Of a stretch of DNA of 64,000 nt, positions 60,595 through 64,000 are shown one piece after another (position 1 is the first letter of the stretch; each line of letters opens with the position of its first letter). The position numbers and the translations under genes are program-made. The stretch spans positions 73,944-137,943 of the forward strand of contig NZ_CAKRAH010000001.1 of the NCBI RefSeq assembly GCF_934294775.1, given 5' to 3'. Source of the stretch: an uncultured Dorea sp. (GTDB taxonomy: Bacteria; Bacillota; Clostridia; Lachnospirales; Lachnospiraceae). Below the pieces are notes generated by a model. That model did no database searches. It saw only the letters and a list, made by a program, of their open reading frames with translations, and had not been told where the DNA came from.

Positions 60595-62440
60595 AGACAC
60601 CTCCTTTCCATTGTGCAACACCACAGCCGGAACATTTCATACGGCAGTTAGGTGTTACTTCTGCATTCATTGCATGGTTCCATTCTCTCTTAAGGAACTC
60701 TTTTGTCACACCGATGTCGATAAAATCCCATGGGAATACTTCATCCAGCGGACGTTCTCTGTGATTATAGAATGCAATATCAATTCCTGTATTTTCAAAG
60801 GCCTGCATCCATTTGTAATTATCAAACTGATCACTCCAGGAGTCATACAGACATCCCAGACGGTAAGCTTCTTTGATCACTGCTGCCGTCTTTCTGTCAC
60901 CTCTTGCGAAGACACCCTCCAGCACAGTAACTTCCGCATCGTGCCAGTTATATTTCAGGCTCTTTCTGTTAAGTTGTTCATTGAACGCATGCTTTACGAT
61001 TGCAGCTCTTGAAATATATTCTTCATTTGTATACATTCTTGCCCACTGGAACGGGGTAAATGGCTTTGGAATAAAGAACGATGTACTCGTTGTAATCTGA
61101 CATTTTCCATTACGCTGATCCTTTGGAATCTCGTAATAACGTCTGGCAATTCTGTCTGCAAGTTCCGGAATGGCTCTCATATCTTCTTCCGTCTCTGTCG
61201 GAAGTCCAAGCATAAAATAGAGCTTTACTTTATTCCAGCCGCCGTCGAACGCCTGTCCGGCACCTCCAAGAATATCATCCTCTGTAAGTCCTTTATTGAT
61301 CACATTACGCATACGCTGTGATCCGGCCTCAGGTGCAAATGTCAGGCTGCTCTTTCTGATATCCTGTACCTGTCCCATCACATCCAGTGAAAATGCGTCA
61401 ATACGAAGGGATGGAAGACTGATGTTGATTCCTTGCGACTTAAAGTTCTCAATTAAGAACATTACAAGCTCTCTTAAGTGACTGTAATCACTGGAACTTA
61501 AGGAACTTAAGGAAATCTCTTCATGTCCTGTATTCTTAAGCATTTTATAAGCATATTCTTTTAGTACTTCTATATCTTTCTCACGGGTCGGACGGTATAA
61601 CATTCCCGCCTGGCAGAAACGGCATCCACGGATGCAGCCTCTCTGAATCTCAAGTACGACACGGTCCTGTGTTGCCTTGATAAACGGAACGACTGGCTTC
61701 TCCGGATATGTTGCGCTGCTCATATCCATGACTACCTGCTTTTTAATCTTTTCTTTTGCATGCGGGTTATTCGGACGGAAGCTTTCAATCGTACCGTCTT
61801 CTTTATAAGTTACATCATAGAATGCAGGAACATAGATTCCTTCGATCTCTGCTGCCATCTCCAGAAATTCTTTTCTCGTTCCGCCACGCTTCTTATTCTT
61901 CTTATAAGCATCCAGAAGCTCATCATAGACTGTCTCGCCTTCTCCCATATAGAACAGGTCGAAGAACTCCGCTAACGGCTCCGGATTATACGTACACGGA
62001 CCGCCGCCGATTACGATCGGATCTTCGTCCGTTCTTTCCTCTGCTGCCAGTGGGATGCCGCTTAAGTCCAGTACCTGCAGGATATTGGTATAACACATCT
62101 CATACTGGATTGTGATTCCAAGGAAATCAAAATCCTTAATCGGATCTTGGGATTCCAGTGCAAATAACGGGATCTTTCTCTCTCTCATAATCTGATCGAG
62201 ATCCGTCCACGGCGAATAGACACGTTCACACCACACATCTTCGCGCTTATTGAACATATCATAAAGAATCTGGATGCCCAGATGCGACATACCGATCTCA
62301 TAGACGTCCGGGAAACACATGGCGAACCTTATGGCAACCTTTTTCTTATCCTTCATCACAGAGTTTACTTCGTTACCAATATAGCGTGCTGGTTTCTCTA
62401 TTTTTAGTAAAATATCATCAGTTAATGCTAATTTTCTCAT
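60575..62440 (-). CDS. TIGR03960 radical SAM protein with B12-binding domain
   Basis: 621 aa from ATG 62440 (AAGGAG 6 nt upstream). An N-terminal cobalamin-like domain (AIRFAMCFPDVYEIGMSHLG) is followed by the radical SAM core with QRGCIRGCRFCQAGM (C-x3-C-x2-C), and a C-terminal cluster ending CSGCGVAQWKGG. It is found with TIGR03936 next to ribosomal-protein or rng genes; its substrate is not known, possibly RNA or ribosome maturation. Confidence 0.92.
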   Translation of the reverse strand: MRKLALTDDILLKIEKPARYIGNEVNSVMKDKKKVAIRFAMCFPDVYEIGMSHLGIQILYDMFNKREDVWCERVYSPWTDLDQIMRERKIPLFALESQDPIKDFDFLGITIQYEMCYTNILQVLDLSGIPLAAEERTDEDPIVIGGGPCTYNPEPLAEFFDLFYMGEGETVYDELLDAYKKNKKRGGTRKEFLEMAAEIEGIYVPAFYDVTYKEDGTIESFRPNNPHAKEKIKKQVVMDMSSATYPEKPVVPFIKATQDRVVLEIQRGCIRGCRFCQAGMLYRPTREKDIEVLKEYAYKMLKNTGHEEISLSSLSSSDYSHLRELVMFLIENFKSQGINISLPSLRIDAFSLDVMGQVQDIRKSSLTFAPEAGSQRMRNVINKGLTEDDILGGAGQAFDGGWNKVKLYFMLGLPTETEEDMRAIPELADRIARRYYEIPKDQRNGKCQITTSTSFFIPKPFTPFQWARMYTNEEYISRAAIVKHAFNEQLNRKSLKYNWHDAEVTVLEGVFARGDRKTAAVIKEAYRLGCLYDSWSDQFDNYKWMQAFENTGIDIAFYNHRERPLDEVFPWDFIDIGVTKEFLKREWNHAMNAEVTPNCRMKCSGCGVAQWKGGVCVENKN

Positions 62441-62897
62441 GATTTCTCCTTGATTATTGTGAATATTAAACAAAACACGTGCTTGCTAATTTGAATATAA
62501 AATTGAAATTTTCTTTAGTTTTTTAATTGTTTTTTTATAATCATTTTTTTGTTTTGATCTTCCAAAATCGGCCTTTTACGACAATTCCTTTTTTGATGTC
62601 ACTAATTGCTTTTATTTGGTGAGGATTAATTACAATTAATCACATATGATTCGGTTTGGTACTGCGCTTTTAAATTTGGAAGGCTGGCTCAAACAAGTAT
62701 TTTATTTAGAAATATACGTATCACATTGTAACATGAAGTGATTGTTTTGGTAAATAGTGATTACAATTTTCATGCTTTCAATATAAATTTTAGAAATGTC
62801 CGATTTTTGTGAATCTTCTCCAAAGACTCTCCGGACAATTTTACTCGACAGACATATATTATACTATAGACACATATATGAAAGGAAGGTTAAAAAT
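62441..62897. other. 457-bp gene-free AT-rich gap
   Basis: The gap separates the divergent radical SAM and DUF11 genes. GATTAAT-TACA-ATTAATC (62624-62641) is a small inverted repeat. No convincing ORF, tRNA or T-run terminator was seen. Promoter elements for both directions must lie here, but none has a good -35/-10 pair. Confidence 0.6.
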
Positions 62898-63749
62898 ATG
62901 GCTCAATTTACGAACCAGGCACAACTCCGTTACGGAAATTCTGTTACTAATTCAAATATTGCCGTCGGTGAGATTCTCGAAGTATTGTCAATCTCGAAAA
63001 CTGCAGTAAAAAATACCTATCATCCGGGAGGTACCGTCACCTATATTATAAGTATTATTAACTCCGGTACCGCTCCGATTACAGGACTTACACTCACAGA
63101 TGACCTTGGTGCGTATGCATTTTCTACTACTTCACTGACACCGTTAACGTATCTGGATAACACAGTAAAATACTATACAAACGGAACGTTACAGGCTGCA
63201 CCTGCTGTAACCGCAGGTCCTCCGCTTGTCTTCTCTGGATTAACTGTTCCTGCAAATGGCAATCTGACACTGGTCTATGAAACAGCTGTAAATCAATACG
63301 CTCCTCTCGCCAATGAATCATTCATTACAAATACGGTTACTGCAAGCGGAGACGGCATTACTTCTATCACCGCTAAGGAAACAGTAAATGCAGAAGCCTT
63401 GCCGCTCTTAGGTATCACAAAATCTATCAGTCCGGTACCTGTTACTGAAAACGGAAGCCTGACCTACACGTTCCTGATTCAGAATGAAGGAAACGTTCCT
63501 GCAAATGAAGCCACGGCCGTAATCGTTACCGATACGTTTAATCCAATACTTTCTAATCTGACTGTCACCTTTAACGGAACCACATGGTCAGAAGGTGAAG
63601 ACTACACTTATGATAAAACTACCGGTACTTTTGCTACCGGTGCCGGAAAAATTACTGTTCCTGCAGCAACATTTACCGTCAACGAGACTACCGGTGAATG
63701 GAGTTCTAATCCGGGATTCAGCACTCTGACAATTACCGGAACGGTATAA
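62898..63749 (+). CDS. DUF11-domain protein without signal peptide or anchor
   Basis: 283 aa from ATG 62898 (AAAGGAAGG 8 nt upstream); an upstream in-frame start would put a charged leader on it. It begins FTNQAQLRYGNSVTNSNIAVG and holds two DUF11/Ig-like repeats (YHPGGTVTYIISIINSGTAPITGLTLTD-type and GSLTYTFLIQNEGNVPANEA-type). Thr, Asn and Gly are abundant. No signal peptide, LPxTG or membrane helix, although DUF11 proteins are usually surface proteins. It could be a spore-layer, filament or non-classically exported protein. Confidence 0.8.
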   Translation: MAQFTNQAQLRYGNSVTNSNIAVGEILEVLSISKTAVKNTYHPGGTVTYIISIINSGTAPITGLTLTDDLGAYAFSTTSLTPLTYLDNTVKYYTNGTLQAAPAVTAGPPLVFSGLTVPANGNLTLVYETAVNQYAPLANESFITNTVTASGDGITSITAKETVNAEALPLLGITKSISPVPVTENGSLTYTFLIQNEGNVPANEATAVIVTDTFNPILSNLTVTFNGTTWSEGEDYTYDKTTGTFATGAGKITVPAATFTVNETTGEWSSNPGFSTLTITGTV

Positions 63750-63767
63750 GCAGAAAGAAATGGCAGA

Positions 63768-63810
63768 AGAGACCATCTGAATAAGGTCAGATGGTCTCTA
63801 CAACTTTTTC
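63768..63810 (+). terminator. Perfect terminator after the DUF11 gene
   Basis: AGAGACCATCTGA (63768-63780) pairs perfectly with TCAGATGGTCTCT (63787-63799) around a 6-nt loop; ACAAC and five T follow (63806-63809). It also faces the - strand relic at the end. Confidence 0.9.
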
Positions 63811-63995
63811 ATTCTACATTTCTCCAATATTCCATGATCCGTGTCTTCACATCCTGAATAGTCTCTGCCCCTGCCTGAATCTTAATCCCGTCTTCCAGAT
63901 AGACTGCATCCGTTGTGATTCTGTTTTCAACCAGCAGCTCGTACTTTTCTCATTTCCGATAGATATTCCATCTATTCCGCTTTATTCAGTCCCAT
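63809..63995 (-). pseudogene. Decayed small gene at the right edge
   Basis: On the - strand, ATG at 63995 reads MGLNKAE, TAG, then MEYLSEMRK in the same frame. The frame then breaks within a short A-run, after which KYELLVENRITTDAVYLEDG, then IKIQAGAETIQDVKTRIMEYW, runs to a TGA at 63811-63809. A stop plus a frameshift in ~60 codons suggests a pseudogene, though the first stop could be an artefact. The protein family is not recognised. Confidence 0.5.
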
Positions 63996-64000
63996 GTCCT

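Overview
The window is a low-GC (roughly 40%) Firmicutes chromosome. Gene content and order (miaB-mutS-mutL-miaA, radC-mreBCD-mrdA-minCDE-rodA-mgsA, yggS-sepF-ylmH-lspA-rluD, rplU-prp-rpmA-obgE-yhbY-nadD-yqeK-rsfS, TIGR03960/TIGR03936, DUF4321, a DUF11 protein without a signal peptide) fit an anaerobic gut clostridium of the Lachnospiraceae. No rRNA, tRNA or CRISPR array was seen, so the genus is not fixed by this window.

Positions 1 to about 18850 are the late (structural and lysis) part of a siphophage-type prophage, all on the + strand. In order: the end of a head-tail connector, head closure, an HK97-gp10-like protein, tail completion, major tail tube, a tail chaperone pair with a probable -1 frameshift at 2335-2341, a 1569-aa tape measure with a C-terminal lytic transglycosylase, distal tail/baseplate proteins, a 855-aa tail fibre with an SGNH esterase and a BIG2 domain, a BppU/collagen-like fibre, small tail-associated ORFs, an AT-rich cargo segment (HEFGH metalloprotein, two small ORFs, and the last ~35 codons of a tyrosine recombinase), a holin and an Amidase_2 endolysin. 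The head, packaging, replication and integrase genes must lie left of the window. The prophage ends just before a strong promoter at 18915-18943 that serves miaB and the mismatch-repair genes.

Positions 18900-48900 are core + strand genes: tRNA modification and mismatch repair (miaB, a CmpB-like membrane protein, mutS, mutL, miaA, a TPR-like ORF where hfq often sits, a YnbB-type PLP enzyme); two FAD enzymes; the elongasome/Min cluster (radC, mreBCD, a very large PBP2, minC, minD, a short minE, rodA); mgsA and a lipoprotein D,D-carboxypeptidase; then a division cluster (HlyD-like protein, yggS, sepF, ylmH, lspA, rluD) and a cytidylate-kinase-like gene. A long hairpin closes this half.

Positions 49100-62450 are mostly on the - strand: a Xer-type recombinase, a LysM membrane protein divergent from lexA with three LexA boxes between them (a YneA-like SOS division inhibitor arrangement), then the rsfS-yqeK-nadD-yhbY-obgE and rpmA-prp-rplU cluster behind a putative L21 leader. 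These are followed by an amidohydrolase, a CBS protein, aspartate kinase, YbaK and the TIGR03936/TIGR03960 pair. The right end holds a + strand DUF11 protein with a perfect terminator and a decayed small gene on the - strand.

Most worth a second look: the prophage cargo segment with its integrase relic, the prophage position next to the mutS/mutL operon, the SOS-controlled LysM gene, the ~250-residue insertion in PBP2, the MinE lacking its membrane-targeting N-terminus, and a 105-bp nearly fully paired inverted repeat after lexA.
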